From IMG/VR virus record IMGVR_UViG_3300008051_000013, positions 1 through 28,455 of that record: 28,455 nucleotides of DNA; one strand, given 5' to 3'. How positions within the stretch are numbered: position 1 is the first letter of the stretch; each line of letters opens with the position of its first letter. The translations under genes were made by a program, and so were the position numbers. The notes below the pieces were generated by a model. The model ran no database searches. It had not been told where the DNA came from and was given only the letters and a program-made list of their open reading frames with translations. The DNA comes from a virus. Of the stretch, positions 21,171 to 27,177 are shown piece after piece.

Positions 21171-21587
21171 TTACTCAATTCCCTTTTCTTTTTTTAAGTT
21201 TTTAACAGCCTCTTTGTAATAACTAATCTTATCTTCATAATCTATCCTAGAAAACTTCTTGATTTGTCTTGCTTTTATTTCTAATTCTTCTGCTTTACCT
21301 TCACCATATTTAGCATCTAAATTCATAGCGAAACGGAACTGTTCTCCTCCACGAAAAATATTACACCCGCTACACTGTATTTGACAATTCCCATCCTCAC
21401 AATAACGAGTTGCCATAAAACGTCTAGACTGGAAATGACCATTCTGCATACTTCCTGTTCTATAGTGTGCTACCTTACCACAAGTAAAACACTGTACCAT
21501 TCCTTCATAGTTTGTTGCTTCTCTAAGTCTTATGAAAAGACTAAACCATTTATCTAGTTCTTTTTTTAATTTGCTTATTGACTTCAA
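21171..21587 (-). CDS. ninG: NinG-like recombination nuclease
   Basis: 138 residues matching lambda NinG (Rap) family features: an N-terminal helix (LDKWFSLFIRLREATNYEGM), CFTCGK with C33/C36, a NGHFQSRRFMATRY segment at 49-62 and a second pair C72/C75 in QIQCSGCNIFRGG. These make a zinc-stabilised HNH-type core; NinG-family proteins resolve branched DNA in phage recombination. Length is near the compact end of the family. It starts four bases inside the HTH gene end (overlap 21584-21587). Confidence 0.9.
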   Translation of the reverse strand: MKSISKLKKELDKWFSLFIRLREATNYEGMVQCFTCGKVAHYRTGSMQNGHFQSRRFMATRYCEDGNCQIQCSGCNIFRGGEQFRFAMNLDAKYGEGKAEELEIKARQIKKFSRIDYEDKISYYKEAVKNLKKEKGIE

Positions 21588-21859
21588 AATAATATATCTT
21601 GAATAAATTGTTGAGGTGGATCTACATAAGTGTATTGAGCAATTGTTGTGTTTCTTCCAAATCTTGTTTTCTTAGTTAAGGGTATGCTATCAATATCATA
21701 TCCATTTTTTTTGTGCTTAAAGATTATATCAGCAAGTCTAGTTGCTCCATATTCTTTTATAGCTTCATAACTTGTAATAGTTCCATAAGTCTTTAAATGC
21801 CAAAGGACAGCATCTGCTTGGCTTTTTACTTCTTCTGATGTGATTGTGATTGTTTTCAT
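21584..21859 (-). CDS. Helix-turn-helix protein (HTH_39-like)
   Basis: 91 residues from the ATG at 21859. An in-frame ATG at 21958 would add 33 residues, but that extra stretch is poly-Lys/Asn low-complexity and is better explained by a micro-ORF in another frame, so I prefer the downstream start, which is coupled by ATGA to that micro-ORF. The core (ADAVLWHLKTYGTITSYEAI, then KEYGATRLADIIFKHKKNGY) is a winged helix-turn-helix often found next to replication or recombination genes of phages, and the end (TTIAQYTYVDPPQ) gives the wing strand. Role inferred: DNA-binding regulator or replication accessory. Confidence 0.8.
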   Translation of the reverse strand: MKTITITSEEVKSQADAVLWHLKTYGTITSYEAIKEYGATRLADIIFKHKKNGYDIDSIPLTKKTRFGRNTTIAQYTYVDPPQQFIQDILF

Positions 21860-21927
21860 TTTAGTTTTCTTATTAGCCACATTACAATGGCTGTTATTAT
21901 TACCCAACCTATCATTTGATTTCCCAT
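21856..21927 (-). CDS. 23-residue single-pass membrane micropeptide
   Basis: Reads ATG at 21927 (or 21915, giving 19 residues) to TGA at 21856-21858. The internal ATG overlaps the TGA of the preceding 71-residue gene (ATGA), and the stop overlaps the ATG of the HTH gene (ATGA). The peptide contains GWVIITAIVMWLI followed by RKLK, a single hydrophobic helix with a basic C-terminus. Overlap coupling at both ends and a clean membrane profile support it as real. Function unknown. Confidence 0.55.
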   Translation of the reverse strand: MGNQMIGWVIITAIVMWLIRKLK

Positions 21928-22127
21928 TTTTCCTTTTCTTCTTTTGTAAAATATCCATCAGCTTCTAAATCATCTGCAAATTTTCTAGCTTCTTTATATA
22001 ATTTTATATTATTTTTTTCTATATAATTTATAAATTCTTCTTGCCAACATATCTTTTCAAAATTATTTCTATTTACTTTAAGTGCGTTTAATAGTAATTG
22101 TAATGGAGCTGTTTCTTCTTTTTTCAT
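21912..22127 (-). CDS. Small helical protein, unknown function
   Basis: 71 residues, Glu/Lys-rich, all helical by composition (PLQLLLNALKVNRNNFEKIC, then YIEKNNIKLYKEARKFADDL). No membrane segment or metal site. It precedes the membrane micropeptide with ATGA overlap and follows the 122-residue gene. I recognise no family. Confidence 0.6.
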   Translation of the reverse strand: MKKEETAPLQLLLNALKVNRNNFEKICWQEEFINYIEKNNIKLYKEARKFADDLEADGYFTKEEKEKWEIK

Positions 22128-22138
22128 TTTAATAGTTT

Positions 22139-22507
22139 TTATTTTAATAGTTTTGGTTCTGGTCTGTAATTTGGTACTTGTTTAGGGTTTTCCCCTTTAT
22201 CAACTCTTGATCTTGCATCCCATATTAAATCTTGATGTTGCCTTAACCATTTCATATAAACAGGAACAGTTAAATGAATAAAATCACTTTTCATTGGACT
22301 CCTAACTCCTAAACTAAAAGCATTTTCAGCATCTTCAAAGTAAAAATTCTTGTACATTCTAAATAAATCACTTGCTAAACTTTTAGACATTTGCTCAATA
22401 GTTTCTTCTTCAATATTATTTTGCCCTATTTCTATGTATGTTTTACTTAATAAATCTACTGAAGATAATATTAAATCTTGTTTTGACATTGTTTTAATTG
22501 GTCTCAT
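22139..22507 (-). CDS. Early protein, possibly replication-associated
   Basis: 122 residues, helical. The central part (SLASDLFRMYKNFYFEDAEN, then AFSLGVRSPMKSDFIHLTVP and VYMKWLRQHQDLIWDARSRV) has a pattern I associate with small proteins encoded next to replisome organisers in Bacteroidetes phages: a helical start, a GVR motif and a W-x-xx-HQ helix. The gene begins exactly where the replisome organiser ends (shared base 22507). A helicase-loading partner is one possibility; I cannot show it. Confidence 0.65.
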   Translation of the reverse strand: MRPIKTMSKQDLILSSVDLLSKTYIEIGQNNIEEETIEQMSKSLASDLFRMYKNFYFEDAENAFSLGVRSPMKSDFIHLTVPVYMKWLRQHQDLIWDARSRVDKGENPKQVPNYRPEPKLLK

Positions 22508-23118
22508 TATTCAAATTGTTTTTTTATTTTATCTTTTACATTTAAGTTTTTTTGTAAGTGTTGATGTATCTTACTCATTGTTTGTTTTTTTGTTTCCCAA
22601 TTTTTTTGATTTTTTTCCCAGCGCAATAATCTTAATTTTATTTCAAACGTGCTTTGTTTTTGGTATCTCATTTTCTTTTTACCTTCAGTCCAATAATTTA
22701 TAAAGTCCTCTAACATATCTTTAGAGTAATCAAAAGTCATAACCTCAGAAACAAATTTTTCTTTAGTTATATTTATATTACTTGTATTATTAATACTTGT
22801 ATTATTACCTTTCATCTTTTTAAGTATAGGGGTATCAATCTTTTTCGTGATACCTATACATCTTTTTATTATCTGTTTTTTAGAGTTTCTTTCTACAACT
22901 ACTTTTATAAATTCTAATTTTTTTAAATCACTAATCCAACTGCTTATAGTATTTTTACTAACTCCATATAATTCAGCAAAATAATTATTAGTTGCATAGC
23001 AGTATCCCAGTTTTCCGCTTAGTGCTGTTATTTCTCCATATAAAAGTTTGGCATTAGGTTTTAAATTAGAATACCTTACTTCAGAAGGAATAATAGCATA
23101 GTAACTGGGTTTGCTCAT
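22507..23118 (-). CDS. Replisome organiser-like winged-helix protein
   Basis: 203 residues. The N-terminus is a winged helix (SNLKPNAKLLYGEITALSGK, then NNYFAELYGVSKNTISSWIS and DLKKLEFIKVVVERNSKKQI) as in phage replication initiators of the DnaD/replisome organiser type. A low-complexity Asn/Thr/Ile linker over 105-117 leads to a C-terminal helical part (LEDFINYWTEGKKKMRYQKQ, then FEIKLRLLRWEKNQKNW), a common helicase-loader-like tail in Bacteroidetes phages. It likely binds the origin and loads host DnaB, since the phage has no own helicase. It overlaps the DnaA-like gene by one base. Confidence 0.8.
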   Translation of the reverse strand: MSKPSYYAIIPSEVRYSNLKPNAKLLYGEITALSGKLGYCYATNNYFAELYGVSKNTISSWISDLKKLEFIKVVVERNSKKQIIKRCIGITKKIDTPILKKMKGNNTSINNTSNINITKEKFVSEVMTFDYSKDMLEDFINYWTEGKKKMRYQKQSTFEIKLRLLRWEKNQKNWETKKQTMSKIHQHLQKNLNVKDKIKKQFE

Positions 23119-23627
23119 TAAATAATTTTTATTGTATAGTGATAATTTTCGAGTGCTAACTTAACATTTTCTAATTGATTTGAGAAGTCAAAATAAGAAG
23201 TTTTAATAACACACTTAACTTCACCACTTTTTACTTCTAGCAAAACATCAGATTCTAACTTTTCAACAACTCCATTTTGCAACAAATGGCTTTTCATAAA
23301 TTCTGAATCTGCAAATATATTCTTTGAATCATCAACATGCTTATAAGCTTTATAAATTTTATCAAATGCCTTTCTGTAAATAACACAATGTTTGAAATTC
23401 TTTTTATGATTACTTTCATAGTGATATGTAATACACCTATCTCGATTAAGGACTTTGGCTATTACAGTTCTATGAATACCCTCCTCTGTTAAACCAATAT
23501 ATCCTGCAATTGATCTAGCTGACTGTAAGTGCCTCTTTCTGCTCTTTAAGGCAAGAGAGCCTTCAGGCAACCCCATTACTCTTGTAGTGAGGTTGCAAAT
23601 GGCTTTAAAGTTTAATTCTTCAGTCAT
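23118..23627 (-). CDS. DnaA domain IV-like DNA-binding protein without AAA+ domain
   Basis: 169 residues from the ATG at 23627, which follows the SSB stop by one base (TAATATG); an in-frame ATG at 23648 would overlap the SSB gene by 20 bases. Residues 10-75 resemble the C-terminal DNA-binding domain of DnaA: KSRKRHLQSARSIAGYIGLT, then GIHRTVIAKVLNRDR and CITYHYESNHKKN, the LNRDRCITYHY stretch standing where DnaA has GGRDHTTV. There is no ATPase part. The C-terminal 90 residues are unrecognised. It may bind DnaA-like boxes at the phage origin, such as the 24956-24980 repeat, or sequester host sites; that is inference. Confidence 0.75.
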   Translation of the reverse strand: MTEELNFKAICNLTTRVMGLPEGSLALKSRKRHLQSARSIAGYIGLTEEGIHRTVIAKVLNRDRCITYHYESNHKKNFKHCVIYRKAFDKIYKAYKHVDDSKNIFADSEFMKSHLLQNGVVEKLESDVLLEVKSGEVKCVIKTSYFDFSNQLENVKLALENYHYTIKII

Positions 23628-23628
23628 A

Positions 23629-23958
23629 TTAGAATGGCATTTCATCATCAGTAGTTACAAACTCTGAATTAACTTCGGGATTGTTACTTTGATTAGAGAA
23701 ATGATAACCGTCAATATTGTGGTAGTATTTCCCTTTATATTCTCTTGAATAAACATTACAAAGAATAGTTACTGTCATTCCTTCTTTTAACTTATCTAAA
23801 TGCTTAATCTTATCCTCACCAAAAGCACTTACTGCAATTATGTTATTAAATTCACCACCTGTATCAACTACAACTGTTTGTTTTTCCCAAGCCTTACCCG
23901 CCTTACTTGTACCTGCTTCTTTTTGAAGCTTCTTAATTAGTTTTCCTGTTACTTCCAT
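23629..23958 (-). CDS. ssb: Single-stranded DNA-binding protein (DUF3127-like)
   Basis: 109 residues. The N-terminus (MEVTGKLIKKLQKEAGTSKA) and the strand-rich middle (VVVDTGGEFNNIIAVSAFGE, then VTILCNVYSREYKGKYYHNI) fit the OB-fold DUF3127 family found in Bacteroidetes. The C-terminal tip is acidic and ends DDEMPF (residues 104-109), the classical SSB tail that recruits partners. It would coat ssDNA during replication and recombination. It follows the possible annealing protein and precedes the DnaA-like gene by one base. Confidence 0.9.
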   Translation of the reverse strand: MEVTGKLIKKLQKEAGTSKAGKAWEKQTVVVDTGGEFNNIIAVSAFGEDKIKHLDKLKEGMTVTILCNVYSREYKGKYYHNIDGYHFSNQSNNPEVNSEFVTTDDEMPF

Positions 23959-23979
23959 TTTTTAATTATTTATTGATTA

Positions 23980-24366
23980 TTATTTTTGTTTAAATTCCTC
24001 GCTCTCATCTTCACCGAAACATCCTAGTTCATACATACCAGTTAATTGGAGTACCGCTCTGCTAAAACTTCGCTTTTGAGCCATTTCTAAACAATACCAA
24101 CTATTAGTATTTCCGTCTTTAAATGTACTTCCCTTTAACGCTGATCCAAATGTCTCTATAGTGTTCCCCTCTTTTGTTGCTGTAGCCTTAACAGCTGCAA
24201 AATTAGGCTCACACTTGATACATTCATACGAAATAGATATTGATTCATAAGAGGCGATGCGCTCAATCCCAGACCTAGTGATGATAAGATAATGAGCATG
24301 CTTGAAAATATCATCTTTTTCTAATCCGTATTTAATATACTTTTCTTTAATTTTTTCTGTTTTCAT
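23980..24366 (-). CDS. Possible single-strand annealing (Rad52-like) recombination protein
   Basis: 128 residues. Key segments are HYLIITRSGIERIASYESIS, then VKATATKEGNTIETFGSALK and a C-terminal helix AQKRSFSRAVLQLTG (96-110) ending in an acidic GEDESEEF. The K-R-xx-SRAVL-x-LTG helix resembles the conserved helix of Rad52/Sak-type and other phage annealing proteins, and the protein is encoded next to an SSB, the usual partner. The family assignment is tentative, since the protein is short and no diagnostic active site exists. Alternative: a SSB-partner of unknown type. Confidence 0.6.
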   Translation of the reverse strand: MKTEKIKEKYIKYGLEKDDIFKHAHYLIITRSGIERIASYESISISYECIKCEPNFAAVKATATKEGNTIETFGSALKGSTFKDGNTNSWYCLEMAQKRSFSRAVLQLTGMYELGCFGEDESEEFKQK

Positions 24367-24367
24367 A

Positions 24368-24649
24368 TTATCTTAAATTTATTATTAGTGCCTTATTTTT
24401 ATAGTGTTCTGCATATTCTTTTAATTTATCTTTATCTTCAAAGTCATAAGCCTCATCAAGATTAAGTCCTGACATATCACAGTAAGAATCTAGAGCATCA
24501 TCAATTTGTTTTCTAGTTCCAAATATACGAATTGCTGTGCTAACCTCTTGAATATCATTAATATAACAATCAAGTCTATTATCCCATTGTGCAAAGCTGT
24601 GGTATTCACCATTAGGATAAAAATAAAATGTATCGCATTCTAGTTTCAT
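24368..24649 (-). CDS. Small acidic protein, unknown function
   Basis: 93 residues, acidic. The middle (YINDIQEVSTAIRIFGTRKQ, then IDDALDSYCDMSGLNLDEAY) is helical; no metal or membrane signature. It lies second in the early operon, two bases after the 76-residue gene and one base before the possible annealing protein. I recognise no family. Confidence 0.6.
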   Translation of the reverse strand: MKLECDTFYFYPNGEYHSFAQWDNRLDCYINDIQEVSTAIRIFGTRKQIDDALDSYCDMSGLNLDEAYDFEDKDKLKEYAEHYKNKALIINLR

Positions 24650-24651
24650 AA

Positions 24652-24882
24652 TTAGTAGTTAAATTGTAAGAATAAATAAAAAGACCCATATCCTAAAGCT
24701 AACATTGCTAAACAAGCACAACAGAATTTGATATTGCTTATCTCTGTATTAGGGTCTTGAATAAGATAGTCTTCAGAAGTATTAATAAAATTTCCTTTAG
24801 CATTTTTAGCATAGAAGAAGTCTGCTGCCTCTTTAGGACTTGCATTAAAAGTGTGACCTGTTTTTCTGTTTGTAATTTTCAT
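24652..24882 (-). CDS. First early gene: small protein with C-terminal membrane anchor
   Basis: 76 residues. The N-terminal half is soluble (KITNRKTGHTFNASPKEAAD, FFYAKNAKGNF); residues 52-73 (IKFCCACLAMLALGYGSFYL, then FLQF) form one hydrophobic segment, so the protein is probably C-terminally anchored with its N-terminus in the cytoplasm. As the first gene after the control region it is likely an immediate-early product, perhaps in takeover of the cell envelope or superinfection exclusion; that is inference from position only. Confidence 0.65.
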   Translation of the reverse strand: MKITNRKTGHTFNASPKEAADFFYAKNAKGNFINTSEDYLIQDPNTEISNIKFCCACLAMLALGYGSFYLFLQFNY

Positions 24883-24909
24883 TTTCTTTTTTTATTGATT
24901 AATATGGTA

Positions 24910-24917
24910 CAAAAGTA
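24910..24917 (-). promoter_or_regulatory. Candidate early promoter -7 box (TACTTTTG)
   Basis: Minus-strand TACTTTTG matches TAnnTTTG exactly and ends 28 bases before the first early ATG at 24882. No convincing TTTG at -33 is visible at the standard spacing, so the assignment rests on the -7 box and position. Confidence 0.45.
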
Positions 24918-24950
24918 AAAAGAAATATTGATTACTAACACATTTACTTA

Positions 24951-24958
24951 CAAAGTTA
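24951..24958 (-). promoter_or_regulatory. Candidate early promoter -7 box overlapping an operator (TAACTTTG)
   Basis: Minus-strand TAACTTTG matches TAnnTTTG and overlaps by three bases the inverted repeat at 24956-24980, a layout that would let a protein bound to the repeat block initiation. A standard -33 TTTG is not clear. Confidence 0.45.
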
Positions 24959-24980
24959 TTAACAATTTAAGTGTTAATAA
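24956..24980. repeat. Perfect 9-bp inverted repeat, DnaA-box-like arms
   Basis: TTATTAACA and TGTTAATAA (perfect reverse complements) around seven bases. Each arm matches the DnaA box consensus TTATNCACA at all but one position (A for C at position 6). The site overlaps the candidate promoter box at 24951-24958 and may be an operator, an origin element, or both. Confidence 0.7.
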
Positions 24981-24987
24981 TGTTTTG

Positions 24988-25018
24988 ACTAGATAAGCAA
25001 CTTTAGGTGCTGTCTAGT
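24988..25018. repeat. Second inverted repeat of the control region
   Basis: ACTAGA (24988-24993) with TCTAGT (25013-25018), and inside it AGCA (24996-24999) with TGCT (25008-25011), giving a stem of ten pairs with a small asymmetric internal loop. It lies eight bases from the 24956-24980 repeat. Possible protein site or origin structure. Confidence 0.55.
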
Positions 25019-25052
25019 ATATAGGGGTTAAAAGATTGTGAAAGTGCCTAAA

Positions 25053-25083
25053 ATGGCTAAAGGGGGGTTATAAATTTAGCCAT
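25053..25083 (-). terminator. Inverted repeat at the end of the lysis cassette; weak terminator or control element
   Basis: ATGGCTAAA (25053-25061) and TTTAGCCAT (25075-25083) are perfect reverse complements around 13 bases. The stop codon of the 25-residue micro-ORF lies in the loop region. On the minus strand the stem is followed by TTTTAGG, a short T-run, so it can act as the end of the late transcript, though the tail is weak. Confidence 0.4.
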
Positions 25084-25145
25084 ATTACGACTATTATAAT
25101 AAGGAGGTATACTACAAAGACTTTCCAGGTCAGCTTATCTTTCAT
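25068..25145 (-). CDS. 25-residue single-pass membrane micropeptide
   Basis: The ATG at 25145 overlaps the TGA of the metallophosphoesterase gene (ATGA) and the ORF ends with TAA at 25068-25070. The peptide starts MKDKLTWKVFVVYLLIII and continues as an uninterrupted hydrophobic helix with Trp near the end; a charged Lys-rich N-terminus favours N-in orientation. Stop-start overlap, membrane profile and position at the end of a lysis/envelope cassette suggest a small holin-, spanin- or regulator-like peptide, function unproven. Confidence 0.6.
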   Translation of the reverse strand: MKDKLTWKVFVVYLLIIIVVIWLNL

Positions 25146-25885
25146 AATTCCATAGGCTCTAATATCGGCAGCCTACCATTATCCATGATTACTCCTACTG
25201 ATATAATGGGCTTTTTGGTAAAATTCTTAGCATAATTAGCAGCGTAAGAGTTAACATTAAATGCCGAACCTAACTGCATAGACCAAAGTAAGTTGTCTTG
25301 GTTCGCATGATAGATAATGCTTGTTTCCGTGTGTATATGACCCTGACAAATTTTAGTATTCCAATTTATCGCTCTATTTATAGCACCGTTTCTTCCTGAG
25401 CTTCCAGTGCCATGCAAATACATTACGCCATCTTCTAAGAACTTATCTTTCCAAATCCAACCTGGAGTACCAAGAACGTCATTAAAGTCCTTTAACCATG
25501 CTTGAGACAGTCCTGATGCTACTAATTTTCGGCTAATAATAGCGTCATGGTTGCCAATACAAACAGTTGCTTCATTCCATTCTTCCCAAAAAGGCTTGAT
25601 TTGCTCTATTGCTAAAGCAAGTTCATCCCCTGCACTTTTTCCGTCAGGAGCAATCTCATGAAAACTGGAAAATGAGTTGTCCAAAAGATCCCCCGTGAAG
25701 TGTACGGAATTGCAGTTCCATTTATGATAAATGTCTCGGCAATGCTCAAAAAAACCAGGCTCAACGAAGGGAGCATGCAAATCTGGTATGATAAGCTTTC
25801 TCCTTTCGTTTCCCCTTAGTTTTTCTAATGCCACAATTTCGTGTGGTTTTAATCTAAAACGATTATTTTTTGTTAATGTCTGCAA
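25142..25885 (-). CDS. Calcineurin-like metallophosphoesterase
   Basis: 247 residues with all metallophosphoesterase signatures in order: PDLHAP (34-39, D-x-H), GDLLD (65-69), GNHD (111-114), HGTG (158-161) and GHIHTE (182-187). These residues bind two metal ions and hydrolyse phosphoesters; the substrate in phages of this type is unknown (nucleic acid ends, nucleotides or protein phosphates are possible). The gene lies in the lysis/envelope cassette and overlaps the 64-residue membrane protein by 23 bases, so translation is coupled. No signal peptide is visible, so it should act in the cytoplasm. Confidence 0.9.
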   Translation of the reverse strand: MQTLTKNNRFRLKPHEIVALEKLRGNERRKLIIPDLHAPFVEPGFFEHCRDIYHKWNCNSVHFTGDLLDNSFSSFHEIAPDGKSAGDELALAIEQIKPFWEEWNEATVCIGNHDAIISRKLVASGLSQAWLKDFNDVLGTPGWIWKDKFLEDGVMYLHGTGSSGRNGAINRAINWNTKICQGHIHTETSIIYHANQDNLLWSMQLGSAFNVNSYAANYAKNFTKKPIISVGVIMDNGRLPILEPMEL

Positions 25886-26057
25886 CTCCTTGACCTAAAA
25901 TTAATACTAGGAATGTTTGCCATACACTTTCAGCCGTTTCAGGCGACCATCCAAAATGTGTCATTAACCAAGGCGTAACCAGCCCTGTAATTGCGTAAAC
26001 GAACTTACGACTGTTAAAAATTTTACCCAAAACTACATTTGTTAACCACGATTTCAT
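25863..26057 (-). CDS. Holin-like small membrane protein
   Basis: 64 residues. Two hydrophobic stretches are visible: KFVYAITGLVTPWLMTHFGW (about 18-37) and VWQTFLVLILGQGVADI (about 45-61), joined by a short polar turn (SPETAES), with a basic N-terminus and a Lys-Lys end. The small size, two membrane segments and place between an outer-membrane-like protein and other lysis genes suggest a holin or an envelope accessory protein. A GQG-x-AD ending recurs in marine phage membrane proteins by my recollection. The 52-residue protein at 27019-27177 is another holin candidate. Confidence 0.6.
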   Translation of the reverse strand: MKSWLTNVVLGKIFNSRKFVYAITGLVTPWLMTHFGWSPETAESVWQTFLVLILGQGVADINKK

Positions 26058-26080
26058 AATTATTTATTTTAAAATTAATA

Positions 26081-26473
26081 TTAAAGTTTGTAAGATAGTC
26101 CTACATTAAAAGAACCTTCTTCATCTTTTCTTGTATAGTTTGGCTCTATATAAAGCTCATCCCAAACTCTGATTGATATACCTAGACCTAAAGTCAAATT
26201 TTCCATCACATCTTTAGTAGGAGCTTGTGCAGATACATACATATTCCCACTTAAGCTGTACCTACCTATAACATCATAATTCTCACCATTCTTTTGAACG
26301 CCTACCATTATTTTGTCATTAACTTGATAGCCTAAAGCTATGTTGTTAGTAATACTATCTAGATTCCATCCCTCAGATTCTAAAGGTGTACTAACACTAC
26401 TCATTACGCTGAATTGTGCTGATGCACTTAAACAGAATAAGGCTATAACTGTTGTTAAAATTGTTTTTTTCAT
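26081..26473 (-). CDS. Secreted small outer-membrane beta-barrel-like protein
   Basis: 130 residues with a typical signal peptide (MKKTILTTVIALFCLSASAQ, cleavage expected between A19 and Q20). The mature part has alternating strands with aromatic girdles (NNIALGYQVNDKIMVGVQKN, then YDVIGRYSLSGNMYVSAQAP, LTLGLGISIRVWDELYIEPN and EEGSFNVGLSYKL), consistent with a six- to eight-stranded barrel ending in a terminal strand. It would be exported to the host outer membrane. In a lysis-proximal cassette this suggests envelope modification, receptor masking (superinfection exclusion) or help in outer membrane disruption. Host acquisition is possible but cannot be shown. Confidence 0.75.
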   Translation of the reverse strand: MKKTILTTVIALFCLSASAQFSVMSSVSTPLESEGWNLDSITNNIALGYQVNDKIMVGVQKNGENYDVIGRYSLSGNMYVSAQAPTKDVMENLTLGLGISIRVWDELYIEPNYTRKDEEGSFNVGLSYKL

Positions 26474-26475
26474 TG

Positions 26476-26961
26476 TTATCTATTTTTAATTATTAAATTA
26501 ATGTTTGTACCTCCCAAATTTATAATTTCTTTCATAAGTAAATCCATTGCTAAAGTTGAATTGTGAACAACGTCTTGTTGACTACCTTGTCCTACCAGGA
26601 TACACCCCCTTGTGTCTTTAGCGGTATTGCCTCGATGAAATAATATATATGAGCGGTCTTTTACTTCTTGTACTAATAAGTGCAAATAATCTCTTGTTGC
26701 ACTTTCTCGCGGATATCTTAATCTAACCTTGTACTCTCCCGCAGGAATACAAGATACACTTCTTTTGTTATTTTTGTATGGCAACTCTAAGGTATCACAA
26801 AATCTTTCTCCATTGATAAATAATTCACCCATAGTAGAAATTTTACTAAAGGTGTCTCTGATAATTAAAAGATTTATGTGAGTAGGTTTAGAGATAATAG
26901 GTTTTGTAGATTTTACACCCTTTAACCTCCTGAACAAGTTCTTGACGCATTTTAACATCAT
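26476..26961 (-). CDS. DUF5675 family protein, probable cell-wall-related lysis enzyme
   Basis: 161 residues. The domain (residues 28-159) shows the DUF5675 landmarks: TMGELFINGERFCDTLELPY, SCIPAGEYKVRLRY and, near the end, FHRGNTAKDTRGCILVG, in which H109 and C120 stand like the His/Cys pair of L,D-transpeptidase-like folds. Proteins of this family often occupy the endolysin position in Bacteroidetes phages, so a peptidoglycan-directed role is likely but not proven. The start at 26961 makes the first 25 residues overlap a 43-residue ORF in another frame; these residues are Lys/Arg-rich and outside the domain. Confidence 0.75.
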   Translation of the reverse strand: MMLKCVKNLFRRLKGVKSTKPIISKPTHINLLIIRDTFSKISTMGELFINGERFCDTLELPYKNNKRSVSCIPAGEYKVRLRYPRESATRDYLHLLVQEVKDRSYILFHRGNTAKDTRGCILVGQGSQQDVVHNSTLAMDLLMKEIINLGGTNINLIIKNR

Positions 26962-27019
26962 TCTCTTTGCTTTTGTTATACTTTGGGTTAGTGCTATTTA
27001 GTTTTCTTTTTTTAGCCAT
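26888..27019 (-). CDS. 43-residue basic ORF overlapping the DUF5675 gene start
   Basis: The ATG at 27019 shares its A with the TAA of the holin-like gene (TAATG), and the ORF ends at 26888, 74 bases inside the DUF5675 gene in another frame. The peptide begins MAKKRKLNSTNPKYNKSKEN and continues with VKMRQELVQEV, strongly basic with a helical second half. Coupled start and no gap argue for it; the overlap with the DUF5675 N-terminus is its main weakness, though that region lies outside the conserved domain. Confidence 0.5.
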   Translation of the reverse strand: MAKKRKLNSTNPKYNKSKENDVKMRQELVQEVKGCKIYKTYYL

Positions 27020-27177
27020 TACTTCTTAATATTAAATTTTATAAATTTATAAACCGTATATACTATGGCGAGGCATAGTGATATAAAGGTCAGAAGTTCA
27101 TTAGCTTCAACTAAAGAAACTCCTATGGCAGAGCCGTTAGCTATTCCTACTTGTATTGTGTCTTTTATGTCGTTCAT
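27019..27177 (-). CDS. Holin-like membrane protein
   Basis: 52 residues. The N-terminus (MNDIKDTIQVGIANGSAIGV) is followed by one membrane segment (LLTFISLCLAIVYTVYKFI, about 28-46) and a Lys-rich end. This IANGSAIG-v plus C-terminal membrane helix pattern is one I associate with small holin-like proteins of Bacteroidetes phages. It overlaps the upstream 40-residue ORF by 41 bases and shares a base with the following ORF, forming a tight cassette ahead of DUF5675. Confidence 0.65.
   Translation of the reverse strand: MNDIKDTIQVGIANGSAIGVSLVEANELLTFISLCLAIVYTVYKFIKFNIKK

Noticed and set aside
21860-21958. N-terminal extension of the HTH protein starting at 21958
   Set aside because: The added 33 residues are Lys/Asn low-complexity and another frame gives a membrane micropeptide coupled at both ends.
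22350-22703. Plus-strand Phe/Leu/Ser-rich frame resembling a membrane protein
   Set aside because: Opposite Lys/Glu-rich coding sequence, which produces Phe/Leu-rich shadows; spans two real minus-strand genes.
25100-25120. AAGGAGGTAT on the plus strand as a ribosome binding site
   Set aside because: No plus-strand start or ORF follows; the bases encode part of the minus-strand 25-residue membrane peptide.
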